From Emmonsiellopsis sp. PD_33 (lineage: Eukaryota > Ascomycota > Eurotiomycetes > Onygenales > Ajellomycetaceae): DNA of 64,000 bases. The notes below the pieces were generated by a model. It had not been told where the DNA came from, did no database searches, and worked only from the letters and a program-made list of their open reading frames with translations. The position numbers were made by a program, and so were the translations under genes. Shown here in pieces: positions 49,843-61,100 of this stretch; position 1 is the first letter of the stretch; each line of letters starts with the position of its first letter. The stretch spans positions 1 through 64,000 of the forward strand of contig JANTQF010000057.1 of the NCBI GenBank assembly GCA_032988165.1, read 5' to 3'.

Positions 49843-50475
49843 ATGGCCACCGCACGCCAAGGGATTTCCAGTTCACACTCCTCAGCTCGTCCATCTCAGC
49901 TCAATCCCACAGCCACGGCCTCGAGATGTCGATGCAGTTGCCGTTGCAACACTGAAAACGGAGGTCGCATCGATTCTGAAAGAATGGCGGTTGATAGAAG
50001 CCCTGATATCCCAGCCTTGACCGATGGATCATCCATCCTCGGCGATAGTATTATTAGTATCGACAACCAGGAGCCCCTCGTGGTCTATTCCGTCCCCTTC
50101 GACGGGGAAGACGAGGTAGATGATGGTTTCGTCCTCCTCCCGCGAGATCAAGAGAACGAGCAGCTCAGCAGCTCGGGTTACCTCATGGGCGACCAGCAGA
50201 GTAGCCCCTGGCACCCCCCTCTCGAGGAAATCTACGACGAGGGAGACGACGGATACAGCGGCGGACAACGCAGTATGTCGTCTAGCATGCTCGACTCGAT
50301 CATTGTTGAATGTTCTGAGCCCTCTGCGGAGCAATTAGCTGGGTCGATGACTTCATCCCGTATTAGTCGCTGGAGCGGATCTGCAAGCCTATATCTCAGA
50401 CATGTCGGGTCCTGTTTCGATGAGATGGCGGAGCTAAATCCTGACTCGTACCCGCAGACCATCGACCTGATGTGA
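49843..50475 (+). CDS. Hypothetical acidic, Ser-rich protein, 210 aa
   Basis: This is a single uninterrupted exon. The ATG is in a good fungal context (AAAACCATGGCC) and is preceded by a pyrimidine-rich leader. The N-terminus is Ser/Thr/Pro-rich; a tight cysteine cluster CRCSCRC sits at residues 29-35. The middle is acidic (FDGEDEVDDGFVLLP near residue 90, YDEGDDGYSGG near 135) and the C-terminus has SRWSGSASLYLRHVGSCFDEMAEL, a likely folded or helical piece. No known domain, signal peptide or membrane segment is seen. Codon and base use match the other island genes. A 10.3-kb transposon composite begins 352 bp past its stop. The role is unknown. Confidence 0.75.
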   Translation: MATARQGISSSHSSARPSQLNPTATASRCRCSCRCNTENGGRIDSERMAVDRSPDIPALTDGSSILGDSIISIDNQEPLVVYSVPFDGEDEVDDGFVLLPRDQENEQLSSSGYLMGDQQSSPWHPPLEEIYDEGDDGYSGGQRSMSSSMLDSIIVECSEPSAEQLAGSMTSSRISRWSGSASLYLRHVGSCFDEMAELNPDSYPQTIDLM

Positions 50476-50827
50476 GCATGGGAAAGGGGTAGTTATGCGA
50501 TGCACAAATCACTGCATGCTGGTTATTGGTTATTGGTTAGACGTGCATTGGGTGCTTATGCCCCAGCCACTGCGTCACCTCACTACTTGTGGGCACCACT
50601 CGTCTTTTCAAGTCTCTACTGTCCTTATTCTATGGCTCTAATGGGTATCTTCCGCTGTCATTTGCTTATACTTTTTTTTTCTTGCTAACCCTCTCTATCC
50701 TTTGTGTGTGTTTTTTTTTTGGTCTTAAGTACAAGGTTTGGTTAAGGTTGTTCCTGGCCTTTTTTTTGGTGTTGATATGGGATTGGGTTTATGGCGTGCA
50801 TGGTTTGGGAAACATGTCTTTTCTGTG
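50476..50827 (+). other. 3' flank of the 210-aa gene
   Basis: This is a T-rich, normal-composition 3' UTR-like region, interrupted at 50,828 by the transposon composite. Poly-T runs at about 50,670 and 50,711 are present. No gene is seen. Confidence 0.5.
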
Positions 50828-50874
50828 TATAATGTGATTTCCCACCCAATGAACACTCCCACCCAACAAACACC
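50828..50874 (+). repeat. Left terminal inverted repeat of the composite
   Basis: It starts TATAATGTGATTTCCCACCC and contains two tandem 17-bp units of the form CCCACCCAAYRAACAYY. These internal direct repeats are likely transposase-binding sites. A CG remains just inside, near 50,882. Confidence 0.85.
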
Positions 50875-51433
50875 TGATTCTGCCGCAAATGGCCATGTAT
50901 TTTTAACAATTTCTCAACAACATGATTAAATATTCATATTAAAAATTAAACATTAAAAATACATGCAGGATATTACATAGAAAACTGTATGGTTAATTCA
51001 AAAAATGATTGTTGGGCCTGAGGCACCATCCAAAACAAGAAATAGGTGGATTGGGAACAGGTGAGCATTCTGAGACTGGTACACAAGGAAAAGGTAAAGG
51101 AATGGAGGAATCCTGTTAGGGAGGGTTCATATTGATCTTATTACTATTTTGGGAAGGTTGTATAGAGCCTGGAGAGTTGATTGAGACTGTATTTGCCAGT
51201 TCTGCAGGCTGTTTTGACCATAAGCTGCCTGTCTGTTAATTTAAACATGCCTGTAGGTATTTTACAGCACACAAGATCTATCTTCAGCAGCATGCCTGCA
51301 TGTGCTGTGGATGTCATTTTTTCATTCTATAAAGGGATCTCTCTCAGCCAATCAAAGTCATGTGATCTACTGGATTCCTATGAGTGTATGCCTGTATAAG
51401 ATATGAATTGAATGAAAAATAACCTCAAAGATT

Positions 51434-51516
51434 AAAAAAAAAGGCCCCTAACCTGCCACATGAGAAGAAGTTGTAGGGTGTAGGTCACAGCCTACAAAAT
51501 GCCAGGTTAGAGGCTA
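51434..51516 (-). ncRNA. Hairpin followed by a T9 run (possible Pol III transcript or terminal hairpin)
   Basis: Outer arms 51,443-51,458 and 51,500-51,515 pair at 13 of 16 positions (CTAACCTG against CAGGTTAG). An inner stem pairs TGTAGG (51,472-51,477) with CCTACA (51,491-51,496). On the minus strand the stem is followed at once by nine Ts (51,442-51,434), the form of an RNA polymerase III terminator. No clear A or B box is seen, so it may instead be a structural end of the Helitron or a small foldback element. Confidence 0.35.
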
Positions 51517-51558
51517 AAAATGAAACTACAACTAAGAACTATCTATCTACTTCATCTT

Positions 51559-52915
51559 TCACTTTAAAGACTCTATAGAAGACTTGTCAGTGTCACTGTC
51601 AGAAGAAGAAGATCTATCCTCAGTGTCAGATCCTCCTAGATTACTATTAGAGGAGGTATGAATAGAGGTCTTACTCTCTGAGCTTGAACCTCTGTCAGAT
51701 AAAGTGTCAGATAGGACTGAACTTAGAGAGTGATGCCTCTTTCTTCTCTTCAGAGACCTGAGTTTACCCTGACCTGGCATGTATAGGAGAAGCTTACTTA
51801 TTGAAGCATCCCTATCATCTTTCCCTTTTTCTTTATTATTATCCCTCTCCCCCTTCATATCTCCCCTATCATCAATGTTGATCTCCAGCACAAGAACAGA
51901 CTTTAAAGAGATTAGTGAGTTATCAGTAAAGAAGGTGCTAATTTACATTAGAGTTCTAAAGGTTGCAGCAGCAGCAACCTTATGCCACTTAGTGGCTCTG
52001 AGTATAATGTCAGCAACAAATAAACAGTAAAGAATTCAAGCAAGAACACATACCACACAGAAGTGCCTGAGGCAGGAGTGCCAGGACTAGAGGTATTTGA
52101 AGAATCACTATTCCCACTGGGGAGAGAATCTAAGAAGTCAAACTGCTGTATCATAATAATAAGGGACTTTTTCTTATTATTGATGAAAAACCTAATAGCC
52201 TCACTGACAATGTTCACTAAATTCCCAACCTGTAGAAGTAGAATATAACTTCAATGTGGAAAGCCAGGGAAGATATAATAGAAGGAGAAAAACCTATAGG
52301 TAGGATGCCTATTAGGCCCCTTATTGAGATATACCTTGATAGTGACCTTAAAAACCCTGTTGGAATAATTAGTGAGTATATTACAGTGAGCAGTGCAGGC
52401 ACCCACATAAGATAAAAATAGGTTGTTAGAGCTAATACTGGTAGTGATATACTCAGTTGACCTAATAGCATTAAGGAGTAATTAAGGGTGAAAAAACTAG
52501 ATGTTAACAATCAAATAGGGTACCTTAGAGCCTGACTCATCCTAATTGAGGATTAAAGTACTGTTACACTAAATGAACATATCATCCATGAAGGATAAAA
52601 AGTTTGAATTGTATGTCTAAAGTAAAATAGGTAGCTCCCCATTAACCTCAAGACCTGAGATCTCATGATAGATAGTAGAGGTAGTAAAGCTATTAATCTC
52701 AATATTTTTATCTGCTGAACTACTGCTGCCAAGGTTGATAATGATGAAGCCACTGGAGATAGTAATAAAAATTTGAGGTAGACCTACTAGAGGTTTAGTT
52801 GAAGATATGATAAAGGTGAGGGCAAAAAGGCTGTAAGAAAGAATGAAGATAAGGTAGTAAGAAGAAATGAATTCTGCAGGGCTAAAACAAAAAAGGCTAG
52901 ATATAGATATTAATG
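51559..52915 (-). pseudogene. Accessory ORF(s) downstream of Helitron 2 Rep/helicase
   Basis: Just past the helicase stop, the minus strand carries a further coherent coding stretch with few stops: a beta-rich part (PQIFITISSGFIIINLGSSS near 52,740-52,790; EISGLEVNGELPILL near 52,620-52,665; then DDMFI, DESGSKVPYLIVNI near 52,505-52,580), a Ser/Gly/Pro linker, and a Ser/Asp-rich tail (51,559-51,891) ending at 51,559. Frames shift between parts, so introns or indels are likely. Some Helitrons elsewhere carry an RPA-like single-strand-binding protein; the beta-rich part might be of that kind, but I cannot show it. Confidence 0.45.
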
Positions 52916-55900
52916 TCAAAAGTGAAGAACCTCAGGGTAGATAATATTATCTATAAGCTGATAGTGATTGACACTACTTATAAAGATTAAAATTTGATGA
53001 TAATTAACCACACATGATAATACAATATAGAGCTGCCTGTGTGAGAAAACTGAGTCCTGAAGATTAATACTAATATGACTGAGTAATTAGTCCTGTGATT
53101 TGTTGATTGTAATTGTGAAGGCTGGGCATATAGAAAACTGTAGTTGAATAATTGAGACAGTAAAATCCTCTGAGTTACTTATTAATTTGATTTGATATAA
53201 AAGCTGTACCTCTCCATTAAAGGGGCTACTATCCAATTGGATCTTTAAATACTGAGGGGAATAAGTGAGAAGGATTATGTGGGATCTATTGCAAATATCA
53301 TGCTGTGAGTCTAGATTTCACATACACATTAATGGCATGCCTTATTTAATTTGTAGAATAGCAGGTTGAAGAGATGTAGTATTTTAAGAATGTATAAACT
53401 TCTAGGTCACCTCATGATTCTGATCATCATTCTACTTGCTAGTGTCAATTAAGAGGTATTCAATCTGGTCACCTAGAAGCTAATTCAGAAGATTATCATT
53501 AATGTGGCTAACTATATTATTTGTAGTGATGAGGATCACATGGCCCTAGAAGTAACCTCTTTCATGAAATCTAGTCTCTAGTGCTGAATATACCTAAGTA
53601 ATAAATTTATTGAAGTCAGAAGTCCAGTGTAACTTGGGTGAGATTAACTGGCAGCCCTAGAGAGCCACATCATGTGACATATAGAACAGCTAATCAGCAA
53701 AAGACCTGCCTTCAGGGGTAGCAGTTAACAGGCATATATTCTGGTAGAGATACAGCTTGCAGAGAAAGAACTAAACCCTAACATATTACATGCACATATT
53801 AACAGTATCATCCTGGATGCTGCATATAATAATGGGTAAGGTCTGCTGAAAATCATCATTAAATATAGTTGGAATTCTCTTAAAGTCATTACTACCCCCA
53901 GATAGATCAGCCCAGAGGTCTTATAATGTTCAGTTGACAGTATTAAAGATATAGTAGTGCATTATTAGGGTCTCATCCTAAATGATAAGTGAAGTCCATC
54001 AGATAAGTTCAGCTAACTAAGTCCTACATGATATATTATATATCAAGGTCAGCTGAATATTAATAGGGATGCAGAAATGCTTATAGGTAGTCTGATCATC
54101 TAGAAGAAGCTAAGTGGTGATATCTGTACTAATAACATAGAGAACTATCTTGCCCAGAAATCTTAGGTAGTCACACAGTGTATTATACATAAAGGTTTTG
54201 CCTGTGCCATCAGGGCCATTAAGGAAGAATCTTGCATCATAGAGGATAGACTTCATAGCAGTAAGAATGATATTATAGGCAGCCTGCTGATCCTCATTCA
54301 GCTGGGCTTCTTATTTAGTAGCCCTATCAGCAAGAGATTGGCAATTATAATTAAGCTCCTGAGAGATGAGTGGGTTGCCCTCAAGGGTAGGTTCCCAGTC
54401 ATAATGGGGTTCAGGAAGGCTCTGGGACTTGATTTGATTGGGCTCCAGACCCTTCCAGGTAAGGCCATTCCAGATAAGGTGAAGGCTATAGTTAAGCATA
54501 GACTCTTGAAGGGTCCAGCCAACAGGTAGAGGTAAATTATAACTATAACATTTAAAATGAAACTTCAGGTTATTAGTAAAGGCCATTGAAAAAAGCTTCT
54601 AGATATCACTAACATCAAGTAGGTTAGTATAGATAATGGCTGATATCAACATCTACTAAAGTACTTCTTCTGTCTCCATCTCAATAGCCTCCTTAAATGT
54701 ATATTCCTACTTGTTATCTCATTGAATAATACCTCTCACATAGCATGCCTTTTAGAAAGTAGGATGCTTAATCCTAGTAACAGTTAATAACTCATCAAAA
54801 GACTTTAGACATCATAAGATAGTAAGTAAACAACACAAATAATACACATCATTATGAAAGAAGGTAAGAGGATACATTCAGCTTATAACAGCACTAATTG
54901 AGTGCTTCTTCTGGGGCTTCCAACATAGATTTTGAGGGTCCCAGGTGAAATAATAGGGCATGTTATGGTATAGATAAGTTGTCAGAGGTTTCTGACAGTT
55001 ATATTCAAAAAAGCCAAGCAGGTAAGAGGTCTGCCTATCAAGCTGTTTCAGTGTAACCTCCTGTGCCTCATCAGGGTTATAGACAATGCAGTGCTTACCT
55101 AGAAGATGAATGATGAGCCTCATATTCTCAGGATAGTAATCCTTCACACTAAAATCTAAAGTCTGCTAGGCAGCTTCAGTGCATTCAACATAGTATCCCA
55201 GATAGTACTTGTGAATCTCATTGTTGCCCATGTTAAAGCTAATCATAGCATGATTGGAGCCCTTAATGATATATTTATATAGATATTTTACTGCTACTAT
55301 ATCAACACAGGCTTTAATATTAATATAAGCCTTATACCTCCAGGTGAGATAAGGGTTATAGGGGATAACCTATTCACTACTGATATCAACAGAACTGGCC
55401 TTCTCAGTGTTGTAGATGAACTAATAATCACCCTCATAGCAGTAATATTATAAATAGCAGGACTAATGGATAGTCATCTTCTCATAGTAAGGTTTTGAGA
55501 ACTGCTTAATATAATGAATAGTGCCATTGATGTCAGTCTCACAGTAGGGAGCCTTGAGGTTAAAATGGGGTTTACAGGGCCTATGAAGAAGCTACTTTAT
55601 AATAATATTATAGAGCTCTTGCCCCCCTGGACCTTAGGGGTTAGGCATCTCTGTAGAAATGATATTATTTATCCTCTCAATGAACTAAAGGTTATCATTC
55701 AGTCAGTATAGAGTATGTGAATGAGGTAGTTCCCTCTTCTGATATTCAATAGTCTAAATGTGAGTAATATATGTACCTAAAGTATCATTCTTGATCTCAT
55801 AAAGTAGGATCTGATTCTTCATATTAAAGACCCTGATAACTAAATCAGGCCTATCATTTCAGTACTGTATAGGCTTCTCATCCTCACTATGGATAAGCTC

Positions 55901-58060
55901 ATCCTGAATCTCCTTCCACTCAGGGTTTATAGTGAAGGTAACAAACAGAGCAGGCTTCTAAAAGTATTGAATTAAGGCCATAAACTCCTAGTAGGCATTC
56001 TGATGGTGATGACCAGAGCCAATAAAGTAGGCAGGTAAGATATAGCATCTAGTATCATTAGAGTCTGAGTTGTTCTGAATCTGAAGGTGAGAAAGACTAT
56101 ATATATTAGCATGCAGCTTTAATTGATTATTTATGAAGTATTTAAGCCTGAAATTATTAATAGCTAACTATATATCTAATAACTACTGCTGGAAGAGAAA
56201 TTGACTGTAATGAGAAAGGTTAAATGAATAGGCATGAGTATAGAGCTGATAGTAATAGAATTAGGTGATACTCAGATTTATATACTTATGAGGTGTGCCT
56301 GGGCAACAGAGAGACAGTCAGTAAACAGTGAAAATATGTGACTACCAAGAAAAAATAGAAAAGATACACCTTTAGTAGTCAAATCATGCAGAGTTATATG
56401 GTGTGAGTAATCAAACCCATCAGCTAGATAGAACAGAGTATATGCCAAAGAAAAGAACAGAGTGTGCTGATAATGGATAAATATATAAGAGTAAGATTTA
56501 ATCTCTAAAGGGAAAGCTATAAAATTCAGAGCTGAATCATCAACACAGAGCTCCCTATCAGTAGAATGATGATGTGAAAGCTTCTTAGAGATAGAAGCCT
56601 GATGAAGATAGAGGCAAACATCCCTATAACTAGTATTAAAAAACTCATATGATATATCAGGCAGGAATATAGTAAGCTCATTAGTAGTGGTTGGGAGATC
56701 ATAGCAACAGCCTGCAGCTTTATTAAATATAAGCTCAAGGGAAGGATTCAAATACAGGTAAGAAAGCCCCTTCTTCCCAGTACTGAGAACATCCTTTACC
56801 TGATGGAGGACACCAATGAAAGAGTTATTCAAATAAATATAGATATCAATCAAGGCAACAACTTGATGCCACTAAGGCTTATAGTTTCAACCACAGACAT
56901 GATTCCTAGCAGCCTCCTGAGGGTCAAGAAAATATAACTGGGTAAAGGCAGCTGGAGAATCCCCAGACTTTAAAGGCCTCATCATATGGTAAATACCACC
57001 CTGGACCTACATGATATATAGGTGCTCACTCTGAGAAAGATGAGAAAGAGACTTCCAGTCAACTAAAGTAAAAAATAAAGAAGAATTGATAGACTGGATA
57101 TTTTATAGGAAGAAAGAGAATAATGAATGAATGCCAGAAAATAACTCATAAATAATAAAACCCTTAATAGGCTTTAGTATAGAGGAGGAAGGGAAAGAAA
57201 TGCCTCTATTCTTACAACAGTTAGTGAAATCTGAACTGGGGCTTGTCTTAGGCAACTCAGAGGCCTAGAATAAAGTGCCACACTCAGGATAGACCTTATC
57301 TATATGGTCAAGTTTCAGAGGCTCCTAATAGCTGGCATTGAATAGAGAGGTAGGAACCTGAGGAATGCCAGAAGAGAAATAGTTAGAATACTAAAGGATC
57401 TCAGCAGTAACACCCAGAGGTCCATTGAAATACTGAAGGCAGATATCACATGTAAGGTATAGAAACTTAGCAGCTAGCCCCTCATTCTTATGGCAGTTCA
57501 GATAATGACTGAATCAGCTGTCAGGAAGGGGGCTAAAACTATAACTCCTACAGTGATGAATAATAGAAACATCATGACAGCTCTAATAGTATCTTTCATG
57601 ATGATTTAATAAAGAGACCTCACACATGACACACTTAATAACAACTCTGACTCTAAACCTCATCTGACAGGCAGCACAGTGATTACTCTGGTAGTCAGGT
57701 AGTAATTTAAGGTCATAATCAGTACAGGGAGGAAGCAGCTGAGCAACAAACACAGTAAGAACTGCAGTAGGAGTATCAGGTGTAACTGTAGCTCTATAGG
57801 TAGCTTGACAACCATCACAACACTTATACTGGGAATTAGGAAGGTGGCAAAGACAATTCAAGTAGGAATAGAGATCCCCAGGGGCAGATTCAATAGAGAT
57901 AGACACTGGAGGAGTAGCTATCTTGGCTAAACCTAGACACACTAAACATTAGACATACCAAGAATTAACTGTATATCACTGGCAGCAGGTGTTGCAAGTA
58001 CAACACAGAACAGAAGCCTAATCAGATGAAGGCATAAAGCTTGAAGGAGTCTCAGGAGAA
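52916..58060 (-). pseudogene. Helitron 2 Rep/helicase relic
   Basis: Read on the minus strand: a Cys-rich N-terminus (CNTCC, CHLP...YKCCDGCQ, CAACQMRF; 57,583-58,000); the Helitron N-terminal signature (YPECGTLF, FTNCCKNRGISFP near 57,190-57,300); the Rep domain near 55,790-56,000 with PEWKEIQDEL and a damaged HUH motif (YQKRELPHSYTLY, second His now Tyr); KYLYKYIIKGSNHA near 55,250; LPLPVGWTLQESML; a P-loop GPDGTGKT near 54,200 (family: GPGGTGKT); GGSNDFKRIPTI near 53,880; and SVFSHRQLYIVLS near 53,010. It stops at 52,916-52,918. The order and length (about 1,700 codons) fit a complete Helitron protein. Single residues of the key motifs are lost and stops are frequent. Confidence 0.88.
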
Positions 58061-59159
58061 GGAATTAGAGGAGAAGACCCTAACTTTATAGTAGAGAAAG
58101 TAGAGGAAGATAGGCCTCAGAATGGTAAGATAACAGAAGGTATGACAGTAAAAAGAGAATAATAATATTCAAATAAAGATAAATAGAATAGATAAAGATA
58201 TGAAAAGTAAAAATCATAGAGAAGAGTAGATAAAGAAATAGACTAATAAAGAGCAATAGATAATAGAATATATATATACATGATAATTAAAGATATCAGA
58301 GCCAAGCCAATATAATCCTATGATCTCATGAATGATATCAATGATCTAACACTAATATTAAGAAAGTAGAGAAATAGTGCACTAAAATTAAAAAGAGAGA
58401 AGAAATCAGTGGTGAATGAGCAAGAAGTAGAAATCATGGAGAGGATATATAGCATATAGATACATGAAGAATGTTAGAATTAATAAAGATAATAGAAGAG
58501 ACAGTTAAAATGTTGATTTATCTTAAATATCTGATGATTACAGACCTTATACTTAGCCCTCAACTGAGTAAACTCAGCACTCAACTAAGTGGGTACAGCA
58601 GGTGAGAAAGAGACAGGCTGTACTGGCAGCACTGGCACAGCTAACAGGGTATTAGCAGAGATAGGCTATACTGACAGCACTGAGGCAGCAGCAGACAGCA
58701 CTGGCAATATGTGTCTAGTAGGTAAAATAGGAACAGGTAGTACTAGCACAGCTAACTAAGCTATCTCATTTACCCTTCTAGACCTCAGGGCCTCAATAAA
58801 ATCAACAGGAAGCCTAGAACCCAGAACATCATTAAAGATGTTATAATAAGAGACACTGGAAGAATTCCAAACAACCACTGAAGATAGCAAGAAAACTGAA
58901 GGATTAAAGGCCAGATAGGGCTCAGAAGGCAGCAGAGGGTAATCAGTAGGAGAGGTGATAAACATACTAATATGATAGATTATAAGATATATACACAGTA
59001 AAAACATAGTGTTGAGGATGAGGATAGAATGAAAAGAGGAGATTGAGATGAAGGATAAATAGGGCAGACTAAAAGAGAATATGTAATTAAAAGATGGTGA
59101 GGAAAAGAACACTAAAATATAAGTATTTTTCTGATGTTCCTCACTGAGATAGCATTCTG
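58061..59159. other. AT-rich stretch between Helitron 2 and the pogo transposase
   Basis: It should hold the 5' end of Helitron 2 and the 3' part of the pogo element. An imperfect set of tandem words around GGCAGCACTGGCA/GCACAGCTAAC at about 58,610-58,750 reads on the minus strand as a Val/Leu/Pro-rich repeat (LAVPVLPV). No junction was identified. Confidence 0.45.
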
Positions 59160-60998
59160 CCAGTCTAACCAACTTCATATATATATGATTCTTCCTTCTC
59201 TTTTTGCTGCTGAAGGCACTTAGCAGCCCATATCTCAGCATCAATCTAGTACTAAGTAGCTCTCACAGCTTTTTTGTCTTTACAGCACTGAGTGGCCTCT
59301 TTATGAGCTTACTCATATTAAGCTCTCTGTTTAGCAGCAGTAATATCCTTCTACTCCTTCAAAATCACATATTATAGGTAAATATCATTCTTACAGGTCT
59401 ATGAATCCATTTTTTCAGCTTCTGCAGCTGCAATGTGCTTGCAAGCAGTCTGAACCTTAAATAGTGAGAAGAACTGTGCTATGAAAGGATTTAATGAATC
59501 ATATAGGCTTATAGCCTTGCTATACTTTTGTTGTTTTCATTCATCATTTAATGCCCACTAGAGATTTTAATTTTCTATAGTGAGAATCTCTCTGTTAAGT
59601 GCTATCCTCTCCCCACTGTGAACAAGTCATTAAAGATTATATGAAAGCTGGCAATTAGAGTAGTTAATCTACTTCATGAGGCCTCTCCACCTTCATATAG
59701 TTGTAGGAGTTGGATTGACAAGCTCTGCAGGCATTTTTAGGCATTCAATTTAGCTAAGAATATGGTGTGGATTAACTAGATGAATGTCAGCAGCCTCAAA
59801 TGCTACAGCTATATTTACAGGCATAATAGCCTTCTCCCATGCAACCTTGAATAAACACCAAAAATGCCACTTAGTTGTACAAATGAGGCTCAATGTAGTG
59901 CACATATTCTCATTCAACTATTATAAATATGCTTTTGCCAACAGACTAAATATCCCAAGATCTAATAGTTATAATCAGTGTGTAAAGTGGGGAGAAAGAA
60001 CTGCAAGCAGAATTCAATTCTATTCAGCATAATTGATGAATGACATATTAATATGAGAAGAATAGCTATTTAATATAAGAAGCTGCCATGCATGCCCTGC
60101 TTTCTCTTTTATATGATAGTTAAAGATAGATTTTAACCATATTAATTCATATTCATCATTGCTTCATCTGTTCTCTGAAGCAGCAAAGTAGGTCTGATCT
60201 ATTTTACTATTAAAATCCTCCAGCCAAGTATCTTGCATGTCCCTTAATTCCTCCTTATATATTAGGGTAGGTGGGATGAACATTTCATTAGCATAAATTG
60301 CAGTTAGTAGAGAGATGAATTCACAGCTTCCATCCTAGCTCACACTGATTAATCACCCAGATTTGAGAGATTTAATGGATATAATTCATTTAATCATCTG
60401 CATGAGACTAAGAATGAATCCTTTTTCATCAAAATTATATGTATTTTATAGCTTAATTTAATATTTTATGATTGCCTGCTGCAGCTAAGCAAGACTGCCA
60501 CAAAGAGTCAGTATAGCCATTCAAAATTCAATTTGATTCAAAAAAATGAAGAATATAGGGAAGAACAGGTGGTTATAAGTAAAAAATCAATACAAGTATG
60601 AAGAAATGACTGAAATATACAGAGTTATCTGCAATTTTCCATTTTTGATCAATATTTCATAGATATAGAGATTTAATTTGATTCTTATAATAGTTATAGA
60701 ATCTTAAGATCCAGTTCTTCCTCAGAGGCCTCCAAGTGATTTTAACAGCTAGATTCTCAAGTATACAGAGTGTAACAGGTAAATCACAGTCTGCAAGTCA
60801 ATTGATATAGAAGATGAGGCCATTTTCTTCAGAATCAGTGAGGTTTCACCAGCATGAAGAGGCAGCCTCTGCTCATAACATCTGCTTGCCTCTATACCAC
60901 CATGAGAGCATTATTTGATTGATTCCATGCCTGGCAGCTGTTTGTCTGAAATTTAGGAGCTTTTGTAAATCTAAATCAGCAATTGCAGCTTGAATCAT
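59160..60998 (-). pseudogene. pogo/Fot-type (Tc1/mariner superfamily) transposase relic
   Basis: An ATG at 60,996-60,998 opens MIQAAIADLD, then FRQTAARHGINQIMLSWWYRGKQ, a psq-type helix-turn-helix (compare F(R/P)QTAKKHGVDRTTLSRRYRGKQ). A CENP-B-like DNA-binding part follows (LTDSEENGLIFYIN, LPVTLCILENLAVKI, KNWILRFYNYYK, NPVYFSHFF-like NSVYFSHFF; 60,600-60,860). The DDE region is badly decayed. A charged Lys/Glu/Ala-rich C-terminus ends near 59,160. The minus orientation places its start beside the right TIR, as in other Fot elements. Confidence 0.8.
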
Positions 60999-61053
60999 GT
61001 GTTCAGAACTTATAATATCAAATTTTGAAGGTGGTGCATTGAATGAACAGAGA

Positions 61054-61100
61054 GGTGTTCGTTGGGTGGGGATGTTTGTTGGGTGGGGAGTCATGTTATA
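61054..61100 (-). repeat. Right terminal inverted repeat of the composite
   Basis: Read from 61,100 on the minus strand it begins TATAACATGACTCCCCACCC and includes two CCCACCCAAYRAACA units. One CG survives here (near 61,060) where the left copy has CA, and the left copy has TG where this one has CA. That is direct evidence of CG decaying to both TG and CA. Confidence 0.85.

Larger units (their letters stand above)
50828..61100. mobile_element. 10.3-kb TIR-bounded composite: pogo-type element with Helitron inside
   Basis: Inverted repeats of 47 bp end at 50,828 and 61,100, each starting with TA (the expected Tc1/mariner/pogo target duplication). They match at 38 of 47 positions, and every mismatch is a transition. 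The switch from normal gene-space DNA to AT-rich, CpG-poor DNA falls at these ends on both sides. The interior carries a pogo/Fot transposase relic at the right, a Helitron Rep/helicase relic in the middle, and an accessory ORF plus a hairpin at the left, all on the minus strand. The simplest reading is a Helitron that inserted into a pogo element; a truly composite unit is the alternative. Confidence 0.75.
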
